Of a stretch of 64,000 nucleotides of DNA, positions 43,870 to 53,398 are shown piece after piece. The DNA is from CAUZIZ01 sp965218775 (lineage in GTDB: Bacteria > Acidobacteriota > UBA6911 > RPQK01 > JAJDTT01): contig CBDCLS010000005.1 in NCBI GenBank assembly GCA_965218775.1, positions 1,550,001 to 1,614,000 of the forward strand, written 5' to 3'. The notes under the pieces were generated by a model. The model was not told where the DNA came from, did not search any database, and saw only the letters and a program-made list of their open reading frames with translations. Position 1 is the first letter of the stretch. Each line of letters begins with the position of its first letter. The translations under genes were made by a program, and so were the position numbers.

Positions 43870-44191
43870 CTAGGCTCGACCGAAATACTTCGGCCTGGAG
43901 GCCAAAGCTACGTCAGAGACCGACTCTTTCACCCTTCAGCTTCACTCGAAAGATACCCTACCGTCCCTGCCGGACTTCGGGAACCTTCTCTTCGCCTGAA
44001 GGCGAGGGGTTTCCACCATCCCCGATGGGGACACTAAGAAAAGCCGTGATCTTGAGGTAGAATAGCGCCGCCATGATTCTAGCTTGCCGAGGTGTTTCTG
44101 CTCCTCTACTCTGCGGCGTCGTCTGGCCAAGCAGAACAACTGAGAGCTCAGCGGGACGCCTTGGCTCAGACGAAGCCATCGGTCCAAAGTA

Positions 44192-44752
44192 ATGCGACCT
44201 AGCGGATTCGAGGAGTGTCGATCAAAACTCAGTTTTGGACCATCTAGACGCCTCAGTCTAGACGGGCAAGAGATGATCTTGCTGCCTCGGCACTTCTTTC
44301 GCTATATCTTACGCGAAGTCCGGGCGGTCGTTGGCGAGGAGTCCTACCACGCCATCTTTGCGGCGGCGGGACGGGAGGGTGCGATAGAGTTCTGCCGCTC
44401 CTTTCGCCAACATCATGACTCAACTCCCCAAGAAGCGGTCGAAGGATATCTGGCCCAGGCGAGCCTCCGCGGCTGGGGCAGTTTGAGCCTTCACGCCCTG
44501 AGGAGGAATCGCGTGGAAATCCACATCGAGGACTCGGCCCTTTCTGCCGAAGGGGATCTACCCGACGGCCATGCGATGTGGGAGGGAGTGGCCCAGGGCG
44601 TCCTCATCTTCTTGCGGGCAGAATCAGGACTGTCCCATTCAGGCGTACCCGATTCCAGCATCCAGGACGACCAGAAACGAGCCCAAACTTCGTTGGTCCG
44701 GATCACAGCCAGGTGGCCCTCCGAGGGCCATTCTTCGACTGACCCAGCCTAG
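44192..44752 (+). CDS. Hypothetical protein, possible V4R-like fold
   Basis: 186 residues. From an internal methionine at 44273 it reads MILLPRHFFRYILREVRAVV, then IFAAAGREGAIEFCRSF and LAQASLRGWGSLSLHALRRN. Helices around a small-molecule pocket and the GWG turn recall V4R/hydrocarbon-binding domains, but the match is by eye and weak. The start is uncertain (44192 or 44273; neither has a strong ribosome-binding site). The TAG stop is inside the CTAG duplication of the next MITE. The neighbours are mobile DNA, so it may be a decayed remnant. Confidence 0.5.
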   Translation: MRPSGFEECRSKLSFGPSRRLSLDGQEMILLPRHFFRYILREVRAVVGEESYHAIFAAAGREGAIEFCRSFRQHHDSTPQEAVEGYLAQASLRGWGSLSLHALRRNRVEIHIEDSALSAEGDLPDGHAMWEGVAQGVLIFLRAESGLSHSGVPDSSIQDDQKRAQTSLVRITARWPSEGHSSTDPA

Positions 44753-44927
44753 CCCGCATTTCTCATCGCCTATCGTAGCGAGGCGTCGCAAGGGCCGTCC
44801 TGGCAAGGCTTGCGACCGAGGCCTCCGCAGTCGTACTTGTACAGTACGTCGAGGAGGCCGACCGAGCGAAACGCAGCCAGGGCGGATGATTGCGGCGACG
44901 TAGTAGACCGGCGATGAGAAATGCGGG
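44753..44927. mobile_element. 175-bp MITE related to IS1380
   Basis: Perfect 18-bp inverted ends CCCGCATTTCTCATCGCC, flanked by CTAG (44749-44752 and 44928-44931). The terminal sequence CCCGSATTTCTCA and the CTAR target are shared with the IS1380 copies in this window. A degraded relative lies at 19821-19975. It has no gene and is probably moved by an IS1380-family transposase. Confidence 0.9.
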
Positions 44928-45000
44928 CTAGTCCTACCACCAAGGCCACGCTGGATCATTCAGGAGAATTCCTGCGCGAACAAAAATCAAAAGGTTTTCC

Positions 45001-45527
45001 TTCGAAATTCGCTTGTTCGATATTCTGCGGTTTAGCATTTCCCCGGTTGCCCTCTCCAGAGCAAGGAGGAAAGGCTAAATCACAAACCGCAAAACGTCGA
45101 GCATGCGAACGCCGAACCGTCTTCCCTAGTCTTCGAAATTCGCCTGTTCGATATTCTGTGGTTCAGCATTTCCCCGGTTGCCCTCTCCAGAGCAAGGAGG
45201 AAAGGCTAAATCACAAACCGCAAAACGTCGAACATGCGAACGCCGAACCGTCTTCTCCGGCCTTCGAAATTCGCCTGTTCGATATTCTGCGGTTCATCAT
45301 TTGTCGGTTGCCCTCGACAACAGCAAAACAGGAAAAGGCTGAATCACAAACCGCAGAACGCCGAACATGCGAACGCCGAACCGTCTTCCCTAGCCTTCGA
45401 AATTCGCTTGTTCGGTATTCTGCGGTTCAGCATTTCCACCTGTTGCCCTCCCCAGAGCAAGGAAGAAAGGCTAAATCACAAACCGCAGAACACCGAACAT
45501 GCGAACTCCGAAGCGTCTTCTTGCTGA
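45001..45527 (+). repeat. Tandem array of four imperfect 131-bp units
   Basis: Units start with TTCGAAATTCGC at 45001, 45132, 45263 and 45396 (spacing 131, 131, 133). Each contains GATATTCTGYGGTT, then CCGGTTGCCCTC or a variant, AAGGCTRAATCACAAACCGC and CATGCGAACGCCGAACCGTC. The GCGGTT/AACCGC pair can fold into a hairpin within each unit. An open frame runs through the array but its translation is repeat-derived and not protein-like. Together with the MITE on its left it fills the 44753-45547 gap. Confidence 0.88.
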
Positions 45528-46328
45528 AGTGTCTTGGCAGTAGCTTTTCAGGGTTGGCTTCTACTCGACAAGTCCGCCAGGAAGGCAAGTAGATCCACCA
45601 ATTCCTCCTCGGTCATGGCATTTGCAAGGTCCTCTGGCATCAGGGACAGGTGGCTGCGGCGGCGGGAAAGGATATCGGAGTTCTGGAAACGAAATCTCTC
45701 CCCATCTCCGGTGACGAGTTCGACCTCTCGTGGGGTGTCTCCTGTAAGAATCCCGATAACCTCGCCTGCGCTCTTGGTCTCGAGAATCCAAACGTAATAC
45801 TCGGGAGCGATACCGGCACTCGGATTCAAAATTGAATCCAGAAGAGCATCTTTCCCCAGCTTGTCGGCAATGACAGCGAGGTCCGGTCCAGTCGACTTGC
45901 TATCCTCCCCCAGGCTGTGGCAGGAGCTACACTTTGCCCCCGACGGGTCCTCGAAAACGATTCGGCCCTGATTCGGGTCGCCACTTCTCGCCAGCAGTTC
46001 CTGCGCTTCAGGGAAAGGAGTGCGATTCTTGCTCAGGGGTGGAGGCAACAGTTCTTGCGCTCGGGCCCTGATCTCGGCAGACCGCCTCGCAAGCGTTAAT
46101 CCGCTGGCGATGGTGCGAAGCTCGGATGGAAGCTCCCCCCTGACTTCAAGGTCCAGAAGAAGGTTGCAGCCCTCATCGGTCCTTCCAAGAATCCTCAGCG
46201 CCTCTACCCTTACTTCATTGGGCTCCCGGCTGAGAATGATAGCTTTGAAACGATCATAGAAGTCCCTTCCACCGATCTCTCCGAGAGCGCGAATGGCCGC
46301 CAGGCGAAGTGGTAAAGGTCCCAGAGAG

Positions 46329-47666
46329 AGTAGCGTAACTTCTTTTCTGTAAATTCTGGTCAGGCCTGGGTCGGAAAGACAGAGGTCTGGGACAGGATTC
46401 TCCAAAAACAGAAACGTCTATCTGGCAAGGAGAATCAAATGAACCCAGACCTGGAAAAGAGAGTACCACGGGAGATCCTGGCGGAGTTGATCGAGGAAGG
46501 AACAGAAGCCTTTCGAGGAATCCTGGAGAAGCTGTTCAACGTGGCCATGCAGTTGGAAAGAAGCGAGTTTCTGGGAGCGGAAGCGTACGAGAGAACAGCC
46601 AGTCGGCGAGGCTATCGAAACGGATTCAAAGGCAAGCGGATTCAGACTCGAGTGGGAGAGCTGCACTTGGAGATTCCACAGGTGCGTGGGTTGAGGTTTT
46701 ATCCCAAGTCGCTGGAGAGGGGTTGCCGTTCGGAGAAGGCCCTGAAGCTGGCCATTGCCGAGATGTATGTGATGGGAGTCTCGACGAGGAAAGTCACCGA
46801 GATCACGGAGCAGCTGTGTGGGTTGGAGATCTCGGCCACCCAGGTCTCGAGAGTGGCCGGGATGCTGGACGAAGAGCTGGAAGAGTTTCGAAGCCGGGAG
46901 CTGGGAGAGTATCCGATCGTGTATCTGGATGCCCACTACGAGAAGGTTCGAAGAGGCGGCAGGGTGCAGGACGTGGCCATCCTGAAAGCCATAGGAGTCA
47001 ATCGTTTCGGAACGCGGGAGGTGTTGGGTCTGAGCACCAGGATCAGTGAAGCGGAGGTGCATTGGCGAGGGTTTCTGGGAGATCTGCACAAGCGTGGACT
47101 GAGAGGGGTCGAGCTGTTTGTCAGTGACGATCACGAAGGACTGAAGGCGGCCAGGCGGGCAGTTTATCCGTCGGTGCCCTGGAACCGTTGTCAGTTTCAC
47201 CTGAGTAAAAACGCCCAACAATATGCTCGCCGCAAAGAGGACAAGCCCCGCATCGCCCAGGCCATGCGGGACATTTTCGATGCCCCGTCTCGAGAAGATG
47301 CCGAGGAGCTCAAGGGTAAAGTCGTCAAGAAGTTCGAAAAGATTGCACCGGAGTTCGTGAGCTGGCTGGAAGAGAACGTGGATGAAGGGCTGACAGTGTT
47401 TGATTTTCCGAGGAGCTGGTGGCGAAGGATCCGAACCATCAACGGACTGGAGAGACTGCACCGGGAGATCCGGAGACGAACCCGGGTGGTGGGAATCTTT
47501 CCCCACGAAGCGTCGGCGCTGCGGCTCATCTCGGCTGTGCTTGCAGAGATACACGAGGAGTGGTTAACCGGCCGGCAATACCTGAACCTGGCCGGCTGGA
47601 AAACACAAGTGGAGCAATTCTTCCCTACAGGCCCTAAAGAAAATTACAGAAAAACGGTTGCTTAAC
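46329..47666 (+). mobile_element. IS256-family insertion sequence, copy 1
   Basis: 1338 bp, with imperfect inverted ends sharing TTTTCTGTAA thirteen bases in from each terminus. It is flanked by the 9-bp duplication CCCAGAGAG (46320-46328 and 47667-47675). An element of the same length lies at 58975-60312. It lies opposite to the transcription of the gene it disrupts. Confidence 0.93.
46439..47665 (+). CDS. IS256-family (mutator-type) transposase
   Basis: 408 residues. The N-terminal region has SRRGYRNGFKGKRIQTRVG; the catalytic domain shows YPIVYLDAHYEKVRR (first Asp, about 165), LFVSDDHEGLKAARRAVYP (second Asp, about 228) and CQFHLSKNAQQYARRK. The glutamate lies in TINGLERLHREIRRRTRV (about 340). 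This is the Transposase_mut pattern. The TAA stop is part of the right inverted repeat. It is intact and identical to the protein at 59085. Confidence 0.96.
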   Translation: MNPDLEKRVPREILAELIEEGTEAFRGILEKLFNVAMQLERSEFLGAEAYERTASRRGYRNGFKGKRIQTRVGELHLEIPQVRGLRFYPKSLERGCRSEKALKLAIAEMYVMGVSTRKVTEITEQLCGLEISATQVSRVAGMLDEELEEFRSRELGEYPIVYLDAHYEKVRRGGRVQDVAILKAIGVNRFGTREVLGLSTRISEAEVHWRGFLGDLHKRGLRGVELFVSDDHEGLKAARRAVYPSVPWNRCQFHLSKNAQQYARRKEDKPRIAQAMRDIFDAPSREDAEELKGKVVKKFEKIAPEFVSWLEENVDEGLTVFDFPRSWWRRIRTINGLERLHREIRRRTRVVGIFPHEASALRLISAVLAEIHEEWLTGRQYLNLAGWKTQVEQFFPTGPKENYRKTVA

Positions 47667-50029
47667 CCCAGAGAGGAGAATTTTTCCAGTTCTGGTATGT
47701 GCGATTCATCTCGAGTTCTACCCAGGGCTCGAAGGGCCCGCTGACGGAGCTCTTCGGTCTCGTCCTCTGATCCTGCCAGCGCAAGGATGTGGGAGCCGAA
47801 TCGCGAATGCCCCCAATCGCCAGCAACATCCAAGGCCAGGGGACGCAAGTCCGGAGATTCGAAGGCTACTTCCACTGCCAAGAGAGCTTCGGGATGTTCG
47901 CGCAGATCAATCCATTGGCTAAAGAGCTGGCGCGACAAACTCGAGAAAGCCTCGCGCACTAGACGCGAAGGCGTCGAGCGTGAAACCATCAGCTTGGCGA
48001 CGGCCTTTCCTGCCTCAAGCGACGGCATGACGGAAAGACATCTGAGCACCTCAGAGCGCTGCTGAAGAGTCAACCCGGGCTCTTTCAGACTCGATAACAG
48101 GGAGGACAGCGAGTCGGAAGGACGGAACTCCCAGATGAACTGTCCCAGCAGGGAGTTCCACTTTTCGGGATAGATTTCTCGTAAAAGAGCGTAGAGCTGA
48201 TTCTCTTTGCCCCGAGCACCGAGCCCCAGGGCCTCCAGGTACCAGCGATCCTGTCCATCGTATCGTCTGCAGAGCTCGACCAGGGCGGGCAGGGATTCCT
48301 CTGGAGTGGAGTTCTGAAGTGCCACGGCGACTGCCCGACGAACCTGCGGGGAGGGGTCGCGCAGCAGAGGTTCAATCACGCCTGTGATCTCAACTCCCTG
48401 CGCCCGGAGGACCCGCAGTGCAAGCATCCTGAGGTTAGCCTCCTCATCGAGAAGGACCTCACGCACCAGGAGCTCTCCTGCCCCTTGAATACCGCCTATC
48501 AGCCACAAAGCTCGCGCCTTGAGTACAGGATCTTCCTGCCTCCACATCTCGGTAAGTGTGGAAAGGGCTTCTTCACCTCGCTCCTTGAGCGCTGAATAGG
48601 CCAGATAACGTGTCGATTGGTTTGGTGAACGCAAGGCCTTTGCCGCACCGGGAGATGTCTGCAAATCGATCTTAGCTTTGCCGGGTTCGTATCCCTTGGG
48701 TGCCAACCGATAGATTCGCCCTTTCTTCGTGTCGACCATCCGGTGCCCCCCAACCGCGGCATCGTACCAATCGCTGAAATACACAGCACCGTCAGGTGCA
48801 ACGGCCACATCAGTCGGGCGAAACCAGGTGTCCGCTGAACTCACCGTTCTTTCTGTCCTACTGGAAAAGCCTGCGCCGTCGGGAGTCAAGAAGTAGCTAT
48901 TGATGAAGCGGGCACCTGCCTCAGCGTGGATCAATTGGCCGCGATACCGTTCTGGCAGCAGCTCACCCTCGTAGAGCAACAACCCACTTGGAGCTCCTGC
49001 GCCGAGTCTGGCGACGTTGGGTATGACTCCTGGATCCTCCGAATGAAAATGGGTTCCCTTGTCGGCGCGCCAAGGACGCCCACCGGGTCCCCAGTAGCCA
49101 AAATTGCCTCCTTCCAGGACAAGATTCAGGCGTACCCAGGCATTGCCGTCATCGTCATTGTCGGTCTGCCAGATGTTGCCGAAAGAATCCAGCGCCACCT
49201 CGTAGGGGTTGCGAAAGTTGTGTGCGAAAACGCCAAACTCCGATCCGTCAGGATTGGCTTTCAGGACCGCGCCTGCATAATAGGGCCCCTGCTTCGAGCT
49301 GACCCATCTCTTGCCAGATTTATCCTTCACATCGAAGCCGAGATCTCCGCTGTTGAAGTAGTAGCGGCCATCGTGACCGAAGACAACGGCATGGAGGCCG
49401 TGATCATGGTCGACACCATGCCATCCGGTCAGCAAAACCTCCTTGTTTAAGATGTTGTCCTGTTCGTCCTTGGTGTAGACGATCAAATCGGGGGACTGCG
49501 AAATGATCACCTTGTTCCCGAGGACAGCAATTCCCAGGGGCGAACGGAGCCCGCGATGCTGGTCAAATACCTTGGTTCGATCGGCAGCACCGTCGCCATC
49601 GGTATCTTCCAAGATCGTAATACGGTCCCCCGCCGGTCGGAAATCTGGTCGTTCAGCTCCTCCCCAGCCAACACGATAATTCACCGCTTCCAGAACCCAG
49701 ATTCGACCCCACTCATCGATGTCGATGTTGGTGGGATTGATCACATCTGGCTCGGACGCCCATAGGGTAGCTTCCAGACCTTCAGCGACCGTGAGACCCT
49801 GCGCAGGGTCCTTCGAGGTCTCTAGCGCGCAGCCTCCTGTGGAGAGCAGCACAAGGAAACACGCTGCTGGAAATAGACGACTTGATTCAAGACGGCTCAG
49901 AAGACTCCTCATGAGGCTCCTTTTTCGAACAGGAAGACATCGAGCAATAGTAACAAGGCACGCAATAGTACCAGTGTGTGTCCCTTTCTGAGCAGTCGCA
50001 CGTCTGTCCTTTCTTGTACAGAACTGTAA

Positions 50030-50093
50030 TAGCCCAGATCTGACCGTACAAACAGTGTCAAAGTAGATCGCACCTGATCGGCCGCTTTCGCCT
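50030..50093 (-). repeat. Dispersed repeat D, left part, target of IS1182
   Basis: This segment (ending CGGCCGCTTTCGCCT) matches, in reverse complement, 55392-55462 and shares its last 15 bp with 53702-53716. Its continuation is on the far side of the IS at 51880-51930. The repeat was split at its GCCT. It also forms part of the upstream region of the dehydrogenase gene. Confidence 0.7.
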
Positions 50094-51879
50094 GAGACTG
50101 TGTGAAAACTCCGCACTCGTGGCCACCCACCCCCGACTACGACCGATCGCGTTTGAAACCCGCGACTCTCGCCAAAGAGCAACTACCCGGATATAGGGGA
50201 AGTAACCGGGAAAGCGGTCGCACCGGAGTCGGATGGGCCAGATATAATCTGGCTTTCCCACGGAAGGACAAGCGATGACGGAATTCATCCAGGGTGAGAG
50301 TCGCTCCCAAGCCACCTTATTCCCCGAACGCCTGGACGATTACGTGTCCGAGGAAAGCGCGGTCCGCGTGATCGATGTCTTCATCGACGAGTTGGACCTC
50401 TCTGGGCTCGGTTTTCGGACGCAGCCCCAGGACACCGGTCGGCCGGCCTACCATCCAGCCACCCTGCTGAAGCTATTTGTGTACGGTTATCTGAACCGCG
50501 TGCAGTCCAGTCGCCGGCTGGAACGTGAAGCCCAGCGCAATGTGGAACTGATGTGGCTGACCGGGCGCCTGGCGCCGGACTTCAAGACCATCGCCGACTT
50601 TCGCAAGGACAATGGGACAGCCATTCGTCAGGTGTGCCGGCAGTTCGTCCTGGTGTGCCGCAACCTCAACCTCTTTGCCAACGCTTGGGTGGCCATCGAC
50701 GGCAGCAAGTTCAAGGCGGTCAACAACACCTATCGGAACTTCACCCGGGCCAAGATGAAGCGGCGCCTCGCCCAAGTGGATGCGACGATCGAGCGTTACC
50801 TGCAGCAGTTGGCCGAGGCCGACCGCCAGGAAGTGGCCGAGGAGAAGACCCAGCGATTGGAGGACAAGATCGCGGCTCTGAAGAAGGAGATGGTGCGGCT
50901 CAAAGAAGTCGAGGCCCGGAGGCTGAAGGCACCGGGCAAGCAGATCTCCCTGACGGATCCGGACGCCCGGTCGATGAATCACCGGGGAAGTGCCCTGGTG
51001 GGCTACAACGTGCAAGCGGCCGTGGATACCGATCACCACCTGATCGTCGCGCATGAGGTCAGCAATGTAGGCAATGACCGGCGCCAGCTGGCCAAGATGG
51101 CAAAACAAGCCAAGTCCGACCTGGAGGTGGAGGAACTCCGCGTGGTGGCGGATCGTGGTTATTACCGCAGTGAGGAGATCCAGGCCTGCGAGCAAGCCGG
51201 AATCACAGCCTACGTCCCCAAGCCACAGACCTCAGGCAACCGGGCCAAAGGCCAGTTCGGGCGAGACGCCTTTCGCTATGTCGCTGAAGACGACGAATAT
51301 GAATGCCCGGCAGGTGAGCGCCTGGTGTGGCACATGAACGCCCAGGATAAAGGGCGGACCCTTCGTGTCTACTGGACCTACAAGTGCCGATCCTGCCCCA
51401 TCAGGGCGCAGTGCACTTCAGGCGTTTACCGCAAGATGAGTCGTTGGGAGCATGAAGAGGTGCTGGACCGAGCGCAAGTACGATTGGCTGCTCACCCCGA
51501 GGCGATGAGAGCCCGTCGAGCGACGGTGGAACATCCGTTCGGGACTCTGAAAGCCTGGATGGGATCGACTCACTTCCTGACGAAAACCCTGGAACGGGTG
51601 AATACCGAGATGAGCTTGCACGTGCTGGCCTACAACCTGAGACGAATGATGAACTTGGTAGGCACGAAACCGCTGATCGAGGCGATCCGAGCCTAATAAG
51701 CCCTCTTATAATCCTTAAACCCAGCAAATCAGAACGACTTCAACTTCATCTGAAGGCTGAACAATCTCGAACCCTGGCTGTCCCTGCCCAAACCAAAGCC
51801 CGATCAAATCCTAAGGCAAGTCGTCTGATGCGGTCTGATCAGGCCGCTGAGGCTGAATATCGAGTTATCACACAGCCTC
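50094..51879 (+). mobile_element. IS1182-family insertion sequence
   Basis: About 1786 bp, with inverted ends GAGACTGTGTGAAAACTC and GAGTTATCACACAGCCTC, flanked by GCCT on both sides (50090-50093 and 51880-51883). It carries one transposase gene. The ends match those of the 139-bp MITE at 53717-53855. Confidence 0.85.
50275..51696 (+). CDS. IS1182-family transposase
   Basis: 473 residues. It opens with SQATLFPERLDDYVSEESAV and the DUF772-like helix region TGRPAYHPATLLKLFVYGY. The DDE core has AIDGSKFKAVNN (Asp about 141), VVADRGYYRSEEI (Asp about 292) and RATVEHPFGTLKAWMG (Glu about 416). A cysteine cluster CRSCPIRAQC lies before the last segment, as in IS1182 proteins. The gene looks intact. 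Confidence 0.95.
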   Translation: MTEFIQGESRSQATLFPERLDDYVSEESAVRVIDVFIDELDLSGLGFRTQPQDTGRPAYHPATLLKLFVYGYLNRVQSSRRLEREAQRNVELMWLTGRLAPDFKTIADFRKDNGTAIRQVCRQFVLVCRNLNLFANAWVAIDGSKFKAVNNTYRNFTRAKMKRRLAQVDATIERYLQQLAEADRQEVAEEKTQRLEDKIAALKKEMVRLKEVEARRLKAPGKQISLTDPDARSMNHRGSALVGYNVQAAVDTDHHLIVAHEVSNVGNDRRQLAKMAKQAKSDLEVEELRVVADRGYYRSEEIQACEQAGITAYVPKPQTSGNRAKGQFGRDAFRYVAEDDEYECPAGERLVWHMNAQDKGRTLRVYWTYKCRSCPIRAQCTSGVYRKMSRWEHEEVLDRAQVRLAAHPEAMRARRATVEHPFGTLKAWMGSTHFLTKTLERVNTEMSLHVLAYNLRRMMNLVGTKPLIEAIRA

Positions 51880-52633
51880 GCCTAGAAGCGGACACTCAAG
51901 TTTCCCGCGGAAACGTCGAACGAACTACGCTGAGATTGCAGAAAGCCAGAGGCTCACTCTGGAGATGCCTTCTAGAGACCCTTGGTCGAGAAAAAGCTCA
52001 CAAACTGGTCAAGTTTGCAAAGAAGCTTCCCTTGCCTTCGCCCTTGCCCGTGCCCGTGCCCGTGCGTCTTCCCACAATCGTCGAGCCTGGATGAGAAAAA
52101 AAGCCGGGCACGGGCAAAGGCAAGGGGAAGAAGAGGACTCAACGCATACAAATGTTCTCGGCGGTATGAGGTCGCTCGCTGACCCTAGGCACTTCTCCGG
52201 CAAGGGAGGTCTACGTCCATGTGGAGAAAACCTCCCTGCGGAAGCTGTCGCCTTTCGTCCAAGAAAGCGACAGAACCTTACCCATCTCCTAGTAGGCAAT
52301 CTGGTCGCTACCCTTATGTCGAAAGAGACGATGAGCTAATCGGCGTGCATCCTCTGAGATTGCCCTTCCAGATCCAACGATCTAGTATTGCTAGAGAGGT
52401 TCCCCTTCAGTCGGGAGGCCGGTGTCGCAAGGCGAGCAAATAGTATGGACTCAGGGGAAAGCCTTTCTAGACGAAGCTTGTTCTAGGGACGCCTCCCAGC
52501 GCAAAGAAGTCGGGAGTCTCCGCTGATTTGGTGCCCCTGTCCGAGAGAACGGTCCAGTTGCGTTTTCAGCTGAAACGGGCCAAGGTCTTCTCTTTTCAAT
52601 TCTCGTCTAGTTGAAGCAGCGGAGTAGGTGGAG
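51880..52633. other. Gene-poor region: repeat D right half and inverted GGGCAC repeats
   Basis: About 750 bp without a credible gene. 51880-51930 is the right half of repeat D (GCCTAGAAGCGGACACTCAA...). At 52028-52070 CTTCCCTTGCCTTCGCCCTT and following faces an inverted CGGGCACGGGCAAAGGCAAG at 52106-52125, giving a large potential hairpin with a loop of about 35-40 bases. The rest up to the dioxygenase start shows nothing recognisable. Confidence 0.55.
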
Positions 52634-53398
52634 ATGTTGCAGCGGGATCAAACCGAGAGATACCGACGTAGCGGCTTCCTGGCCGGCATCCGGGTAATGA
52701 CGGATGAGGAGACTCGACACTACCGGAAGTGTTTCGACGCGCTGGAGGCGAAAGAGGGGCAGGAGAAGTCCGAGAACGGGCTGACGGACGCCCACCTGGA
52801 TCAAGGCTTCGTCTGGGAGATTGCTAGTCATCCCAGGATCCTGGATTGCGTTACCTCCCTCATCGGACCCAACCTGTTTGTTCTTGGTTCACACTTCTTC
52901 TGCAAGTATGGGCCCGAGGACAAGTTCGTCGCCTGGCATCAGGATCTGCGCTATTGGGGCCTGGAGCCACCACTGGCAGTTTCCGCCTGGTATGCCGTCG
53001 ACGACAGCGACGTCGAGAACGGCTGCATGCGAGTGATCCCAGGTCTGCATCGGGACCGACTTCTGGAACACGGCAAGTCCCAGCAGGAAGGCAACCTGCT
53101 GAGCATCAATCAAGAAATCCAGCTCGACCAGCAGACAGAGCAACTGGCAGTGGACTGTGTGCTCAGGGCTGGCGAGATTTCCTTGCACGATGGGATGGCG
53201 ATTCATGGAAGCCTGCCCAACCGTTCAACCCGGCGCCGATGCGGCCTGGCCATCGCCTACATTCCCACCCACGTTGGACCGACTGCGCCCGGGCCCATGG
53301 GGACGGATTTGAAATGGCGGCCCGTTCTGGTCAGGGGCAGGGAGCACCACTTTCTCAACGCCTTGTCAGCGACGACTCTAGAATGCCAAGGATCCTAG
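52634..53398 (+). CDS. Phytanoyl-CoA dioxygenase (PhyH) family protein
   Basis: 254 residues. A double-stranded beta-helix Fe(II)/2-oxoglutarate oxygenase is indicated by FVAWHQDLRYWGL (H and D of the HxD iron site, about 102/104), then NGCMRVIPGLHRDRLLEHG and the distal histidine in SLHDGMAIHGSLPNRSTRR (about 190), followed by the arginine for 2-oxoglutarate. The substrate is unknown; this family is broad. ATG 52634 is used; an in-frame GTG two codons upstream is possible. It is flanked by mobile DNA on both sides. Confidence 0.92.
   Translation: MLQRDQTERYRRSGFLAGIRVMTDEETRHYRKCFDALEAKEGQEKSENGLTDAHLDQGFVWEIASHPRILDCVTSLIGPNLFVLGSHFFCKYGPEDKFVAWHQDLRYWGLEPPLAVSAWYAVDDSDVENGCMRVIPGLHRDRLLEHGKSQQEGNLLSINQEIQLDQQTEQLAVDCVLRAGEISLHDGMAIHGSLPNRSTRRRCGLAIAYIPTHVGPTAPGPMGTDLKWRPVLVRGREHHFLNALSATTLECQGS

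Larger units (their letters stand above)
42137..43917 (+). repeat. Palindromic repeat copy C, split by IS1380
   Basis: The left half 42137-42176 (GCGTAGCGGTGGGCTCCAGG...) and right half 43874-43917 (ACTTCGGCCTGGAGGCCAAA...) match the two arms of the repeat at 2000-2128. The IS1380 element plus a CTAG duplication sits in the loop between the arms. The loop sequence itself differs from copies A and B, so this is an older, diverged copy. The 270 bp to its right, up to 44191, shows no gene. Confidence 0.72.
45548..49912 (-). pseudogene. Heme-binding dehydrogenase lipoprotein (PVC type), split by IS256
   Basis: The gene starts at ATG 49912 (AAAGGAG upstream) with a lipoprotein-like signal (VLLSTGGC, Cys 28). 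A six-bladed propeller-like domain follows (INPTNIDIDEWGRIWVLEAV, NPYEVALDSFGNIWQTDNDD), then HEAT repeats. The IS lies in the HEAT region. The remainder, 46319-45548, ends with a cytochrome c motif CSSCH in GAKCSSCHSLGEDSKSTGPD and LLDSILNPSAGIAPEYY. Removing the element and one 9-bp duplication restores 1005 residues in frame (EKFSSLGPLPLRLAAI). The heme domain is now separated from the rest, so electron-transfer function is probably lost. Confidence 0.92.

Noticed and set aside
45001..45527. CRISPR array
   Set aside because: The repeated unit is about 131 bp and nearly the whole unit is conserved; there are no short repeats with variable spacers and no cas genes.
44921..45592. A 223-codon open frame through the tandem repeats
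   Set aside because: The translation merely repeats the 131-bp units in shifting frames and has no start signal; the array is non-coding.
46418..47554. A 378-codon open frame on the - strand inside IS256 (and the same at 59064-60200)
   Set aside because: It is antisense to the IS256 transposase over its whole length, has no ribosome-binding site and its translation is not protein-like. A shadow of codon bias.
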